Assembly: GCF_014649955.1 (NCBI RefSeq)
Contig: NZ_BMUA01000010.1
Coordinates: 62,001-126,000, forward strand
DNA from: Streptomyces violascens
GTDB taxonomy: Bacteria; Actinomycetota; Actinomycetes; Streptomycetales; Streptomycetaceae
Direction: 5' to 3'
Length of the DNA: 64,000 nucleotides
Numbering within the stretch: position 1 is the first letter of the stretch; every line of letters starts with the position of its first letter. The translations under genes were made by a program, and so were the position numbers. The notes under the pieces were generated by a model that was not told where the DNA came from, ran no database searches, and saw only the letters and a program-made list of their open reading frames with translations. Shown one piece after another: positions 23,910-33,599 of this stretch.

Positions 23910-25109
23910 GTGCGCATTCTGTTCACCGCCCATGCGGGCAAGTCGCATCTGCGCCTGCTGATCCCGCTGGCCCAGGCCGCCGTCCGGGCCGGGCACACCG
24001 TCGCCGTGGCCGACGACGAGTCCATGCGCGAGGAGAGCGTGAGCTACGGGCTCGAGTTCTTCCCGGCCGGGTTCGACTGGGCCAAGGACCCCTTCTGCAT
24101 CCAGGCGATCGCACTTCCGCTGTTCCGGGCCGACCAGGAGGCGTACGAGGAGGGGCTCGTGGAGTGTGTGCTCGGGCCGCCCGCCCTGGCCGCGGCCCGC
24201 GACATCCTGGAGATCGCCGCCGACTGGAAGCCCGACCTGATCGTCCGCGAGGGCGAGGAGATGGGCGGCCTGCTCGCCGCCGAGTCGCTCGGCATCCCGC
24301 ACATCGCGGTGGCCGGCGGCTCGACCCACCTGCTGCTTCCGTCCGTGACGCACGAGCCGCTGAACAGGCTCCGCGCCGAGCTCGGCCTGCCGGAGGCCGC
24401 CGAGGACAACTGTGCCTACCGGCACCTGCTGGTCAGCTGGCTCCCGGCCGAGTGCACCGGCGACGACCTGGATCCGCGCACCCTGCGCCACTACCGCCAG
24501 ACCGCCCCGTACCGCAGCGACGACAAGGCCCTGCCCTGGCTCGCCGAGCTGCCCGACGACAAGCCGGTGGTGTACGCCTCCATCGGCACCATGGCGCCGT
24601 CGATGCCGTGGAAGTCCGACGAAGTGCTGCACGCGGTGATCGAGGCGGTCTCGGGCCTCGACTGCACGGCGCTCGTCTCGATCGGCGTGGGCCGCGACCC
24701 CGAGGAGTTCGGCGACGTCCCCGCGCACGTGCGGCTGCTCACCGAGTGGGTCCCGCAGGACGTGCTCCTGGAGGCGGCCGACGTGTTCATCACGCACGGC
24801 GGCCACAGCAGCATCCGCGAGGGCCTGCGCAGCGGTACGCCGATGCTCGTCACGCCGATGTACGACGACCAGCCCAACTCGGCCGAGCACGTCGCCGAGG
24901 TCGGCAGCGGCATCAGCCTGCCCGCCTACTGGGCCACCGGCGAGACCGTGGCCGAAGCCCTCGGCCGGCTGCTCACCGAGCCCTCCTTCCAGCGCAGGGC
25001 GTCCGCCGTGCGGCGCTCGGTCCTCGCCTGCCCGCCGGTGGAACAGCTGGTCACCGACCTCGAAGCCCTTGTGGCCGCGACCGCTCAGGAGAAGACATGC
25101 GCGTCCTAG
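23910..25109 (+). CDS. GT-B glycosyltransferase 1 (DUF1205/GT1 family)
   Basis: The 399-residue protein has a two-Rossmann GT-B fold. N-terminal FTAHAGKSHLRLLIPLAQA carries the likely catalytic His; C-terminal WVPQDVLLEAADVFITHGGHSS is the nucleotide-sugar motif. It is the most divergent of the six glycosyltransferases here: it has SIGTMAPSM where several others have a GRQT-type strand, and no clear VPFNGTG segment. It should transfer a dTDP-deoxysugar to the aglycone or the sugar chain. GTG 23910 is the start; it overlaps the next glycosyltransferase by 13 bp. No P450-like activator partner gene is seen. Confidence 0.92.
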   Translation: MRILFTAHAGKSHLRLLIPLAQAAVRAGHTVAVADDESMREESVSYGLEFFPAGFDWAKDPFCIQAIALPLFRADQEAYEEGLVECVLGPPALAAARDILEIAADWKPDLIVREGEEMGGLLAAESLGIPHIAVAGGSTHLLLPSVTHEPLNRLRAELGLPEAAEDNCAYRHLLVSWLPAECTGDDLDPRTLRHYRQTAPYRSDDKALPWLAELPDDKPVVYASIGTMAPSMPWKSDEVLHAVIEAVSGLDCTALVSIGVGRDPEEFGDVPAHVRLLTEWVPQDVLLEAADVFITHGGHSSIREGLRSGTPMLVTPMYDDQPNSAEHVAEVGSGISLPAYWATGETVAEALGRLLTEPSFQRRASAVRRSVLACPPVEQLVTDLEALVAATAQEKTCAS

Positions 25110-26263
25110 TGACCGCCCTGGTCCCCAGCCACATCGTGCCGATGGTGCCCCTGACGTGGGCGCTGCGGGCGGCCGGACACCAGGTGCTCGTGGCCGGCGA
25201 CGCCGAACTCGTGAAGTTCGCGTCCGCGGCGGGCCTCGACACCCGCCTGGTCGGCGGCGGCGAGACCCGTCAGCGCCTGACCCGGCCCGGCGCCGTGGCG
25301 ATGCCCGACCGTGCGGGCATGGACCGCCGCGCGGACTCCGAGTGGGACGCGGTCGGCGAGCGCTGGCGCACCCGGCTCGGCGGCTACATCGACGACCTGG
25401 TCACCCTCGGCCGGGCCTGGGAGCCCGACCTGGTGATGACCGACCCGGTGGAGTTCGGCGGGCTCGTCGTCGCGGCCGCCCTCGGGGTGCCCGGCGTCAT
25501 CCACCGCTGGGGCCCCGACGACTTCACCAGCCCGCTCCTGCGCCAGGCCAAGGTCCAGCTCCACGGCCTGTGCGCCGAGTTCGGGGCCGACGGCTTCCCC
25601 GACCCGGCCCTCGTCATCGACCCGAGCCCGGCCTCGCTGCTCCCCGAGGGCGACAACACCCCGGGCCTGCTCTCGCGGTACGTCCCGTACTGCGGCACCG
25701 CCGAACTGCCCGACTGGGCGGTGCGAAAGCCCGAGCGGCCCAGGGCCCTGCTGTGCCTGGGCATGTGGCACGGCCGGGTGCTCGCCGAGACCGGCGAACT
25801 TCCGCTGGGCTTCCGCCACGTCCTGGACGCCTGCACCGAGCAGGGCCTGGACGTGCTGTTCCCGATCGACGCCCAGTACCACGCGGCGCTCGCCGGGATC
25901 CCGTCCTCCGTCAAGGTCGTCGACCGCTTCCCGATCGGACCGGTGATGCGCCACACGGCCCTCGCCGTCCACCACGGCGGCAGCGGGACCAGCATGACCT
26001 CGTTCGCCTCGGCCGTCCCGCAGCTGGTGCTGCCCGGCGACAAGCCGTTCCTCCAGACCACCGGCCGGCTCGTCCAGGCGTCCGGATCCGGGCTCAGCCT
26101 CGCCACCGAGGCCGAGCAGCACGACCCGCATCTCGTCCGGGAGGCCCTCGCGGGCCTGCTCCAGGACGAGCGTCACCGCAAGGCCGCGCTCGACGTACGC
26201 GCGGAGATCGAATGCCTGCCAGGCCCCACGGAACTGGTCCACACCTTGGAAGGGCTGATCTGA
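25097..26263 (+). CDS. GT-B glycosyltransferase 2
   Basis: This 388-residue GT-B enzyme has N-terminal LVTALVPSHIVPMVPLTWAL, HRWGPDD in the linker region, and the donor-site strand TALAVHHGGSGTSM. It has the same overall plan as the later glycosyltransferases in this locus. ATG 25097 follows AGGAGAAG and lies inside the end of gene 1. Acceptor and sugar cannot be predicted by eye. Confidence 0.92.
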   Translation: MRVLVTALVPSHIVPMVPLTWALRAAGHQVLVAGDAELVKFASAAGLDTRLVGGGETRQRLTRPGAVAMPDRAGMDRRADSEWDAVGERWRTRLGGYIDDLVTLGRAWEPDLVMTDPVEFGGLVVAAALGVPGVIHRWGPDDFTSPLLRQAKVQLHGLCAEFGADGFPDPALVIDPSPASLLPEGDNTPGLLSRYVPYCGTAELPDWAVRKPERPRALLCLGMWHGRVLAETGELPLGFRHVLDACTEQGLDVLFPIDAQYHAALAGIPSSVKVVDRFPIGPVMRHTALAVHHGGSGTSMTSFASAVPQLVLPGDKPFLQTTGRLVQASGSGLSLATEAEQHDPHLVREALAGLLQDERHRKAALDVRAEIECLPGPTELVHTLEGLI

Positions 26264-26264
26264 C

Positions 26265-27236
26265 ATGCGCTCACTCACACAGGAAAGGGAACAGGTGCCA
26301 CCCCCCATGGCAGAACAGCACGGCCCGCCCGCGGTCGTCTTCAAGGGCGTCGTCAAGGAGTACGGCAGCGTCCGTGCCGTCGACGGGATCGATCTGACGA
26401 TCGGCCGCGGTGAGACGGTCGCCCTCCTCGGCCCCAACGGCGCCGGCAAGTCCACCACGATCAACATGCTCCTCGGGCTCTTCCCGCCGGACCAGGGCAC
26501 CATCGAGGTCTTCGGCAAGAAGCCCGAACTCGCCATGCGTGCGGGGCACTTGGGTGCCATGCTCCAGGAGGGGAAGATGATTCCCCGGGTGTCGGTGCGC
26601 GAGCTGGTCGACTTCGTGCGCCAGACCTACCGCAAGCCGCTGCCGCTCCAGGAGGTCCTGGAGCTCGCCGAGCTCACCAAGATCGCCACCCGTAACGTGG
26701 ACCGGCTCTCCGGCGGCCAGGCCCAGCGCGTGCGGTTCGCGCTCGCCCTGGCCGGCGACCCGGACCTGGTGGTCCTGGACGAGCCGACCGCCGCCCTCGA
26801 CGTCGAGTCGCGGCGCGAGCTGTGGGCCGCGATGCAGCGGTACGCCGAGCGCGGCAACACCGTCCTGTTCTCCACGCACTACCTCGAAGAGGCCGACGAC
26901 AGCGCCGACCGCGTCGTGGTCATCGCCTCGGGCCGGGTGGTCGCCGACGGCACCACCTCGCAGATCAAGTCCATGATCGAGGGCCGCACGGTCAGCTTCG
27001 TGCCGCGCGGCGCCCAGAACGGCTTCGACCTGCTGCCGGGCGTCAGCTCCGTGGAGTTCCGCGGCGGCCGCGTCCACCTGCGCACCAGCGACTCCGACTC
27101 GACGGTGCACGCCCTGTCGCGCGCCGACGCCTTCACCGACCTGGAGGTCTCGGGCGTGGGCCTGGAGGAGGCCTTCATCGCGCTCACCCACCAGTCCCGG
27201 CACGCGGCCGCCGCTCCGGAAGGACGGACCAACTGA
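26265..27236 (+). CDS. ABC exporter ATP-binding protein (DrrA-like)
   Basis: The protein has 323 residues, with Walker A GPNGAGKST, signature RLSGGQAQR, Walker B LVVLDEPTAALD and H-loop FSTHYLEEAD all present. It is a DrrA/NodI-type subunit that would power efflux of the glycosylated product. The start is uncertain: ATG 26265 immediately follows the previous stop, while GTG 26295 has AGGAAAGGGA just upstream and ATG 26307 is also in frame; conserved sequence begins near residue 23. Its stop overlaps the permease start (TGATG). Confidence 0.94.
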   Translation: MRSLTQEREQVPPPMAEQHGPPAVVFKGVVKEYGSVRAVDGIDLTIGRGETVALLGPNGAGKSTTINMLLGLFPPDQGTIEVFGKKPELAMRAGHLGAMLQEGKMIPRVSVRELVDFVRQTYRKPLPLQEVLELAELTKIATRNVDRLSGGQAQRVRFALALAGDPDLVVLDEPTAALDVESRRELWAAMQRYAERGNTVLFSTHYLEEADDSADRVVVIASGRVVADGTTSQIKSMIEGRTVSFVPRGAQNGFDLLPGVSSVEFRGGRVHLRTSDSDSTVHALSRADAFTDLEVSGVGLEEAFIALTHQSRHAAAAPEGRTN

Positions 27237-27949
27237 TGCTCGGTTACATCCGCCTCGAAATCCTGCGGCTCGTCCGCAACGGCGGCTACCTCATGATGAG
27301 CCTCATCATGCCGGTCGGCCTGTACGTCACCCTCGCGGGCGGCGGCCCCGACCAGGAGTCCCTGGTGCGGGCCATGGTCGGCGCGGCGGCGTTCGGCGCG
27401 CTCGGTGTGGTCATCACCAACGGCACCGGCATCGCCGAGGACCGGGCGCTCGGCTGGCTGCGCCAGCTGCGGCTCACCCCGCTCTCGCCGGTCCAGGTCG
27501 TCATCGCCCGCGGCGCCGTCGCCACCTGCCTCGGCATCCTGCCGATCGTGGTCATCGGCCTGATCGGCAAGTTCTACCGGGGCGTCGACCTCTCGCCCGG
27601 CACCTGGCTGGAGATCTTCCTGCTGCTCTGGGTCGGCATCGCCCCGCTCGCGATGCTCGGCATCGGCATCGGCTACCTCTTCAAGGCACAGCTCGCGCAG
27701 ATCGCCGGCACCGTCTCGTATCTGACCCTGACGCTGCTCGGCGGCCTGATGATGCCGACCGACAGCCTTCCCCAGTGGCTGCAGCCGCTGTCGAAGGAGA
27801 CCCCGGTCTACCGCTACGCCCAGCTCTCCTGGGACGCGGCGGCCAACTCCGCGCCGAGCGGCACCGGCCTCGGTGTGCTCGCCCTGTGGACGGCGCTGCT
27901 CGCGGCCTTCGCCGCCTTCGCCTACCGCAGGGGCGGCCGTCGCGCCTGA
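27236..27949 (+). CDS. ABC-2 type exporter permease (DrrB-like)
   Basis: This 237-residue integral membrane protein has about six hydrophobic helices, including YLMMSLIMPVGLYVTLAGG, LLLWVGIAPLAMLGIGIGYL and the ABC-2 motif LLGGLMMPTDSLPQWLQPLS. ATG 27236 shares a base with the ATPase stop, after GGAAGGA. It forms the membrane half of the export pump. It ends 16 bp before a terminator, closing the operon that began at 23910. Confidence 0.93.
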   Translation: MLGYIRLEILRLVRNGGYLMMSLIMPVGLYVTLAGGGPDQESLVRAMVGAAAFGALGVVITNGTGIAEDRALGWLRQLRLTPLSPVQVVIARGAVATCLGILPIVVIGLIGKFYRGVDLSPGTWLEIFLLLWVGIAPLAMLGIGIGYLFKAQLAQIAGTVSYLTLTLLGGLMMPTDSLPQWLQPLSKETPVYRYAQLSWDAAANSAPSGTGLGVLALWTALLAAFAAFAYRRGGRRA

Positions 27950-27965
27950 TCCGTACGGCTCACCC

Positions 27966-27998
27966 AGTGCCCGCAGGGACTCCCCCTGCGGGCACTTT
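27966..27998 (+). terminator. Hairpin terminator after the ABC exporter
   Basis: AGTGCCCGCAGGG pairs perfectly with CCCTGCGGGCACT over a 5-nt loop, followed by TT. It separates the exporter operon from the next glycosyltransferase operon. Confidence 0.8.
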
Positions 27999-28003
27999 CG
28001 TGT

Positions 28004-28032
28004 TCGTACCGGACGCGAGTCGCATTCGAGCG
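28004..28032 (+). promoter_or_regulatory. SARP operator for the GT3-NRPS-GT operon
   Basis: TCGTACC (28004), GCGAGTC (28015) and TCGAGCG (28026) repeat every 11 bp, directly after the terminator and 56 bp before the glycosyltransferase start. Confidence 0.65.
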
Positions 28033-28087
28033 GATGCCCCCACCCTTGCCCTGCCACTGACCGTACGCGATGGAGTGAGGCAACTGA

Positions 28088-29290
28088 ATGCGCGTGTTGT
28101 TCGTGGGGCACGGCCCGGCCCATGTCCCCTGGATCATCCCGCTCGCCTGGGCCTGCCGTCTTGCGGGCCACGAGGTGCGGGTGGCGGTGCGGCCCCAGTG
28201 CGTGGCCCCGGTCACCCGGGCCGGCCTGGTGGCCGTGCCCGTCGGTGACGAGGCCGCCACCGCGGAGGTGGCGGCCCGTCAACTCGGCCTGGGTCCCGGG
28301 CGGTTGAAGGCGGCAGCCGACTCGGTTGCCGTGCTCGACGCCGACCTGAGCGAGGCGCTCATCGAGAAGATGATCGCCGTCGCCGACACCCTGACCGACG
28401 ACCTCGTCGACTTCGCCCGCTTCTGGCGCCCGGACATCGTGGTGCACGACACCGCGGCGGCCGCGGGCCTGGTGGCCGCCGCCGCGATCAAGGTTCCGGC
28501 GGTCGGCCACACCTGGGGCGTCTCGCTCGGTGTGCACTGCGAGAGCGAGGCGGAGCTGCGCCCCTCCTACGCCGAGCTCTTCGAGCGCTTCGGCGCCGAT
28601 CCGGTGGTCGGCCCCTCGGTGTGGATCGACCCGTGCCCGCCGGGCCTTCGCCCGCCGCACGGGGTGCGCCGCGCCAACATGCGCTACGTCCCGTTCGCGG
28701 GTCCGGCCGCGCTGCCCGAGTGGCTGCGCTCCGAGCGGCCCTCGGGCCGGCCGCTGGTCTGCGTGACGGGCGGGGTCACCACCTCCGCCCTGGACGAGGT
28801 GCGCGACCACGTGGTCCGCTCCCTGCTCGACCTGGACACCGACGTGGTCCTCGCGGTCACCCCGGAGCAGGCGGCCAATACCGGCCAACTCCCCGACGGC
28901 GTACGGATGGTGGAGTCGTTCCCGCTCGACGTGCTGCTCGCGCACTGCGACGCCCTTGTCCACCACGGCGGCGTCGGCAGCGGGCTCATCGCCGTCACCC
29001 ACGGACTGCCCCAGCTGCTCCTTCCGCGCAACGCCTTCCAGGAGCACTGGTCCCATCTGGTGCGCGCGTCCGGCGCGGGCACCGCGCTGCCCGCCGACGC
29101 CGAGGAGGGCGCGGTCGGCGCGGCCGTCCAGGACCTGCTGACGCGGCCCTCGTACCGGGAGCGGTCGAAGGCGCTGCGGGCCGAGACCGACCGGATGCCC
29201 ACCCCCGACCAGCTCGTGGGCTTCCTGGCCAAGTGCGTGAGAGCCGGTCACACGAACGTTCCCACACCTGAGGAGACAGGAAGACGATGA
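28088..29290 (+). CDS. GT-B glycosyltransferase 3
   Basis: This 400-residue GT-B enzyme has N-terminal FVGHGPAHVPWIIPLAWAC, GHTWGVSLG in the mid region, MRYVPFAGPAALPEWL (DUF1205-like hinge), and the donor motif CDALVHHGGVGSG. ATG 28088 follows GTGAGGCAAC. It is the first gene of a long operon (28088-37573) that continues with the NRPS module; overlap with that gene is 4 bp (ATGA). Confidence 0.92.
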   Translation: MRVLFVGHGPAHVPWIIPLAWACRLAGHEVRVAVRPQCVAPVTRAGLVAVPVGDEAATAEVAARQLGLGPGRLKAAADSVAVLDADLSEALIEKMIAVADTLTDDLVDFARFWRPDIVVHDTAAAAGLVAAAAIKVPAVGHTWGVSLGVHCESEAELRPSYAELFERFGADPVVGPSVWIDPCPPGLRPPHGVRRANMRYVPFAGPAALPEWLRSERPSGRPLVCVTGGVTTSALDEVRDHVVRSLLDLDTDVVLAVTPEQAANTGQLPDGVRMVESFPLDVLLAHCDALVHHGGVGSGLIAVTHGLPQLLLPRNAFQEHWSHLVRASGAGTALPADAEEGAVGAAVQDLLTRPSYRERSKALRAETDRMPTPDQLVGFLAKCVRAGHTNVPTPEETGRR

Positions 29291-32200
29291 CCGTACTCCT
29301 TGAGCCCACGACGGGCACGCACCGCTTCGTGCGGGGCGAGACGATGCACGGCCTCTTCCAGGACGCGGCCCGCCGCTTTCCCGGCGCAACCGCCGTGTCC
29401 CACCGGGGAGTCGGTGTCTCCTACCGCGACCTGGACGCCGCCTCCGACGGATACGCGGCGCTGCTGCAGGCCCACGGCGTGCGCCGCGGGCATCTGGTGC
29501 CGGTCCTCATGGAGCGCGGCACCCCGCTGATCGCCGTCCTGCTCGCGCTGTTCAAGTGCGGGGCCGCCTATTCGTTCCTGGACGCCCGCTGGCCCGTCGA
29601 CCGGCTCGAAGGAGTGATCGGCCAGCTGGGCGCGCCGCTCCTGGTGACCACCACGGACGGCGAGTGGTCCGTTCCCACCTGGACACCGCCGGCCGAGGAC
29701 CTGACCCTCACCGCGGCGCGCGGCCTGACCCCGGCGCCGGTCGCGGTGACCGGCGCCGACGCCTGCTCGGTGTTCTTCACCTCCGGCTCCACCGGCACCC
29801 CCAAGGGCGTGGTGTCGAGCCACGAGAACGCGGTGCGCCTGTTCGACGGCGACTTCTACGCCGAGCTCGGCCCCGGCACCGTGATGCCGCAGACCGCTCC
29901 CCCGACCTGGGACGGCTTCACCCTGGACTGCTGGAGCATGCTGCTCACCGGCGGGCGGACCGTACTGCTCGACGAGACGGTCCTGGTGCCGCGCACCCTG
30001 CGCGCGCTGATCGCCGAAGAGGGCGTGAACGCCGCGTTCATGACGACGCAGCTGTTCAACATGCTGGTCACCACCGATGTGGGCGCCTTCGCCGGGATGA
30101 AGTGGCTGTCCATCGGCGGCGAACGGGCGGCCCCACCGCGGGTGCGCGCCTTCCTCGCCGAGCACCCCGGCATCCGGCTGCTCAATGTGTACGGGCCCGT
30201 CGAGTGCGGGGCCGTCGTCACCGGGCACGAGGTGCGGCCCGAGGACTGCGACGACCCGGCCGGCATCCCGCTGGGCCACGCGCTCGCGCACACCGATGTG
30301 TACGTCCTGGACGACACCCGGGTGTGCGCGCCGGGCGAGACCGGCGAGCTGTGCCTGGGCGGCCCGGGCCTGGCCCGCGGCTACCTCGGCAACCCCGCGC
30401 TGACCGAGGAGGTCTTCGTCGAGGCGGAGATCGACGGCAGGCTCCAACGCCTCTACCGTACGGGCGACTTGGGGAACCGGTCGGCCGAGGGCGTGTTCCA
30501 CTACACCGGCCGCGGCGACCGCCAGATCAAGATCCGGGGTCACCGGATCGAGCCCGCCGAGGTGGAGCGCACCGTGGAACGGGTGGCCACGGTCACCGGC
30601 GCGGCGGTGGTGCCGATGCCCAAGCCCGACGGCTCCTACCACGGGCTCGCTCTGTTCTATACGCGTGGCGAGGGCGGGACCGGCCCGGAGGAGCTGCGCG
30701 AGCGCCTTGCCGAGCTGCTGCCCGAGTATCTGGTGCCGCGCCGGGTCCACCTCCTCGACGACTTCCCGCAGTTGGCGAACGGCAAGATCGACCGGCGTGA
30801 GCTGGCCGCGCGGGTCCGCCCGGAGCAGGAGCGCGCCGAGGCGCCCGCCGAGTCCTTCGAGGGCACGGAGGCCCTGGTCGCCGACGGGTTCCGTACCGTG
30901 CTCGGCACCGAGCGGGTGCCGGGCGACGTCTCGTTCTTCGAGCTCGGCGGCAGCTCCCTGGAAGCGGCCCGGCTGTGCCAGCACCTGGACGCGGTGCTCG
31001 GCGCGGCCGTGCAGCCCTCGCAGATCTTCCGCACCCCCACCGTGCGCCGGCTCGCCGACTGGCTCGACGCCACCGCGCGTTCGGCCGAGGCCGCCGACGC
31101 CCCGGTGCCGGGCCTGGAGCCCGGCGAGATCCCGCTGCCGCCCGAGCAGTCCGGCTTCCTGTTCGCCGCCGCCCACGACAAGGACGGGCTCGGCGGTCTG
31201 TGCCGGATGACCTGGTGGATCGAGGGACCGGTCGACACCGACGCCCTCACGGCCGCCGTCGGCGACGTGCATCTGCGCCACCAGGCCCTGCACGCCCGTT
31301 ACTTGATCCGCAACAACGAGATCGGGTACGCGGTGGTGCCCGAGGTCCCGGCCGCGGCCACGATGATCCGGCTGCCCGACGCCGCCGACGAGGCGGCCGC
31401 CGCCACCGCGTGGCTGGCCGCCGCGCTCACCCCGCTCGCCGTTCGCGACGCCGAGGTGTGGCGGTGCGCCGTCGTGCGCGCCGAGGACACCACGCGGACC
31501 CTGTTCGGCCTGGTCGCCCACCACGTGGCGTTCGACGGAGCCTCCGAGACGGTGCTCGCCAGGGACCTCTCCCTCGCCTACGCCGCCCGGCTCGCGGGCC
31601 GCGCCCCAAGGTTCCCCGCACCGGCCGCGACCCTGGCCGAGGTGTCCGCCGACCACCGCCGGGTGATCTCCCGGGTGGACCTGGCGGCGCAGGCCGAGTA
31701 CTGGGAGGACCACCTGGAGCTCCAGGAGCCCCTGGAGCTGCCGGGCCGGGCCGACAACGACCTCAACGCCGGGCCCGGCTACTCCCCCTCTCTCGCCGTG
31801 ACCAACGCCGAACTCGCCCGCTGGGACGAGCGGGCCCGCGCGCTCGGCACCACCCGCTTCGCGATGCTCGCGGCCCAATTCGGTCTCGTACTGCGGGACT
31901 TGACCGGACAGCCGGACATCGCGGTCAAGGTGCCGGTGGCCCGCCGCGGCAGTGAGGTGCTCGCCTCCGCCGTCAGCTGCCGCGTCGACCTGCTGTTCCT
32001 GCGCTTCTGGCCGCCGCACAAGGACGACGGCTCCGGACTCCTGGAGCAGGCGGTGACCCATGTCGACGAGGCGCTCGCCGCCCAGGAGACCGGCGGTGCC
32101 CAGCTGGCCCGCACCGTGGTCCTGACCGGCGGCGGCGAGTCCCTTCGCCCGATGCCGAGCTTCCTGATGCAGGACGACCCGGATCCGAGGCTCGAACTCA

Positions 32201-32445
32201 CCGACTGCACCGCACAGTTGTCCCGCATCGGCGCGCCCACCATGTTCACCGAGCTGGAGCTGGACGTCCGCACCACCGCGGACGGCGCCCTGATCACCGC
32301 CTCGGTACGCACCGACCGCATCCCGGCCGAGATCGCGGACCGGGTGGTGACCGCGTACACCGAGGGCCTGCGCCGCGGCCCCGAGCCCTGGGCCGAGGCC
32401 CCCGCCGCTCCCATCACATCCAAGGACACCTCATGCGTGTACTGA
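29287..32445 (+). CDS. NRPS module with domain order A-T-C
   Basis: The protein has 1052 residues. The adenylation domain spans about 15-515: FFTSGSTGTPKGV, NVYGPVECG, YRTGDLGNR, GRGDRQIKIRGHRIEPAE, and A10 Lys in NGKIDRRE. The thiolation domain has Ser557 in FELGGSSLEAARL. The condensation domain spans about 615-1040 and has an intact active site H745-H746-x3-D750-G751. An Asp follows PPTW in A4, compatible with an alpha-amino acid. I could not name the substrate. With no further carrier downstream, the C domain may pass the aminoacyl group to a small-molecule acceptor or to another carrier. It is embedded among glycosyltransferases and overlaps the next one by 13 bp. Confidence 0.93.
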   Translation: MTVLLEPTTGTHRFVRGETMHGLFQDAARRFPGATAVSHRGVGVSYRDLDAASDGYAALLQAHGVRRGHLVPVLMERGTPLIAVLLALFKCGAAYSFLDARWPVDRLEGVIGQLGAPLLVTTTDGEWSVPTWTPPAEDLTLTAARGLTPAPVAVTGADACSVFFTSGSTGTPKGVVSSHENAVRLFDGDFYAELGPGTVMPQTAPPTWDGFTLDCWSMLLTGGRTVLLDETVLVPRTLRALIAEEGVNAAFMTTQLFNMLVTTDVGAFAGMKWLSIGGERAAPPRVRAFLAEHPGIRLLNVYGPVECGAVVTGHEVRPEDCDDPAGIPLGHALAHTDVYVLDDTRVCAPGETGELCLGGPGLARGYLGNPALTEEVFVEAEIDGRLQRLYRTGDLGNRSAEGVFHYTGRGDRQIKIRGHRIEPAEVERTVERVATVTGAAVVPMPKPDGSYHGLALFYTRGEGGTGPEELRERLAELLPEYLVPRRVHLLDDFPQLANGKIDRRELAARVRPEQERAEAPAESFEGTEALVADGFRTVLGTERVPGDVSFFELGGSSLEAARLCQHLDAVLGAAVQPSQIFRTPTVRRLADWLDATARSAEAADAPVPGLEPGEIPLPPEQSGFLFAAAHDKDGLGGLCRMTWWIEGPVDTDALTAAVGDVHLRHQALHARYLIRNNEIGYAVVPEVPAAATMIRLPDAADEAAAATAWLAAALTPLAVRDAEVWRCAVVRAEDTTRTLFGLVAHHVAFDGASETVLARDLSLAYAARLAGRAPRFPAPAATLAEVSADHRRVISRVDLAAQAEYWEDHLELQEPLELPGRADNDLNAGPGYSPSLAVTNAELARWDERARALGTTRFAMLAAQFGLVLRDLTGQPDIAVKVPVARRGSEVLASAVSCRVDLLFLRFWPPHKDDGSGLLEQAVTHVDEALAAQETGGAQLARTVVLTGGGESLRPMPSFLMQDDPDPRLELTDCTAQLSRIGAPTMFTELELDVRTTADGALITASVRTDRIPAEIADRVVTAYTEGLRRGPEPWAEAPAAPITSKDTSCVY

Positions 32446-33599
32446 TCCTGAGCAGCCCCGAGTCCACCCACTTCACCTGCATGGTGCCGCTGGCCTGGGC
32501 GCTGCGCGGCGCCGGGCACGAGGTCCTGGTCGCCGGGCAGCCCGACATCATTCCGATGGCCCGTTCGGCGGGCCTCAACACGGTCACCGTGGGACGGCAG
32601 TTCTTCGGCAAGGACCTGCTCAGCCCGCCGCTGCCGCCGAACAAGCGGCCCATCGAGATCGTCGGGCCGCTCACCCCGAAGATGACCATGATCGGCTCCC
32701 GGGTGTGGGTCCTCCACACCCGCTACATGGCGCCCAAGTACCTGGAGGTCGCCGACGCGTTCAAGCCGGACCTGGTGATCTCGGAGATCTTCGACTGGGT
32801 CGCCTGCCTGATCGGCGGCGTCCACAAGATCCCGGTGGTCTCGCACCGCTGGGGCGTCGACCCGATGAGCCACCTGATGCGGGCCACCGCCGAGGACCTC
32901 CTCCAGGGGACCTGTGAGCGCCTCGGCATCGAGGGCGGCCTGCCCAAGATCGACCTGCTGCTCGACCCGGCGCCGCCGCAGTTGCTCGTGGCGGGCGCAC
33001 CGGCGGGCGCGCCGATCCGGCACATTCCGTTCAACGGCACCGGCCCTGTGCCGAGCTGGCTGCGCCGGCGCGGCGACAAGCCCCGGGTCTGCGTGACCAT
33101 GGGCCGCCAGACCATCTCGCTCGGCGGGCTCCCCATGTTCCGCGGCATCGTCCAGGCCTTCGGCGACCTGCCGGAGACCGACGCGGTGATGACCGTGCAG
33201 GAGGAGTTCGTCGACGAGCTCGGCACCATCCCGTCCAACGTCACCATCATCCCGCCGACGCCGCTCAACGGCTTCCTCGACACCACGGACGCGGTGGTCA
33301 CCCACGGCGGCGCCAACACCCTGCTCGCCGTGGCCAGTTTCGGCGTCCCGCAGCTGATCATGCCGCAGCTGGTCGACCAGTTCGAGGGCGGCGACCTGCT
33401 CGCCGCCGCCGACGCCGGTCTGACCCTGCGCACGGCCGAGGCGCAGAACGACCCGGCCCAGGTAGCCGAGGCCGTGCGCACCCTGCTCGCCTCGGAGCGG
33501 ATCGCCAAGGGCTCGACCGTCCTCGCCGAGACCATGGCCGCCATGCCCAGCCCCGCCGCCGTCGTCCGTGACCTGGAGAACCTCCGATGCGCGCACTGA
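32433..33599 (+). CDS. GT-B glycosyltransferase 4
   Basis: This 388-residue GT-B enzyme of the DUF1205 group has SSPESTHFTCMVPLAWALRGAG at the N-terminus, SHRWGVDPMSH, IRHIPFNGTGPVPSWLRRRG, the strand VCVTMGRQTISL and the donor motif AVVTHGGANTLL. It is very similar in pattern to glycosyltransferase 6, so the two are likely duplicates acting at successive sugars. The start ATG lies within the end of the NRPS gene. Confidence 0.93.
   Translation: MRVLILSSPESTHFTCMVPLAWALRGAGHEVLVAGQPDIIPMARSAGLNTVTVGRQFFGKDLLSPPLPPNKRPIEIVGPLTPKMTMIGSRVWVLHTRYMAPKYLEVADAFKPDLVISEIFDWVACLIGGVHKIPVVSHRWGVDPMSHLMRATAEDLLQGTCERLGIEGGLPKIDLLLDPAPPQLLVAGAPAGAPIRHIPFNGTGPVPSWLRRRGDKPRVCVTMGRQTISLGGLPMFRGIVQAFGDLPETDAVMTVQEEFVDELGTIPSNVTIIPPTPLNGFLDTTDAVVTHGGANTLLAVASFGVPQLIMPQLVDQFEGGDLLAAADAGLTLRTAEAQNDPAQVAEAVRTLLASERIAKGSTVLAETMAAMPSPAAVVRDLENLRCAH

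Noticed and set aside
29287..30860. Naming the amino acid activated by the NRPS A domain
   Set aside because: A hand alignment to GrsA gave an uncertain specificity code; without a proper structural alignment this would be a guess.
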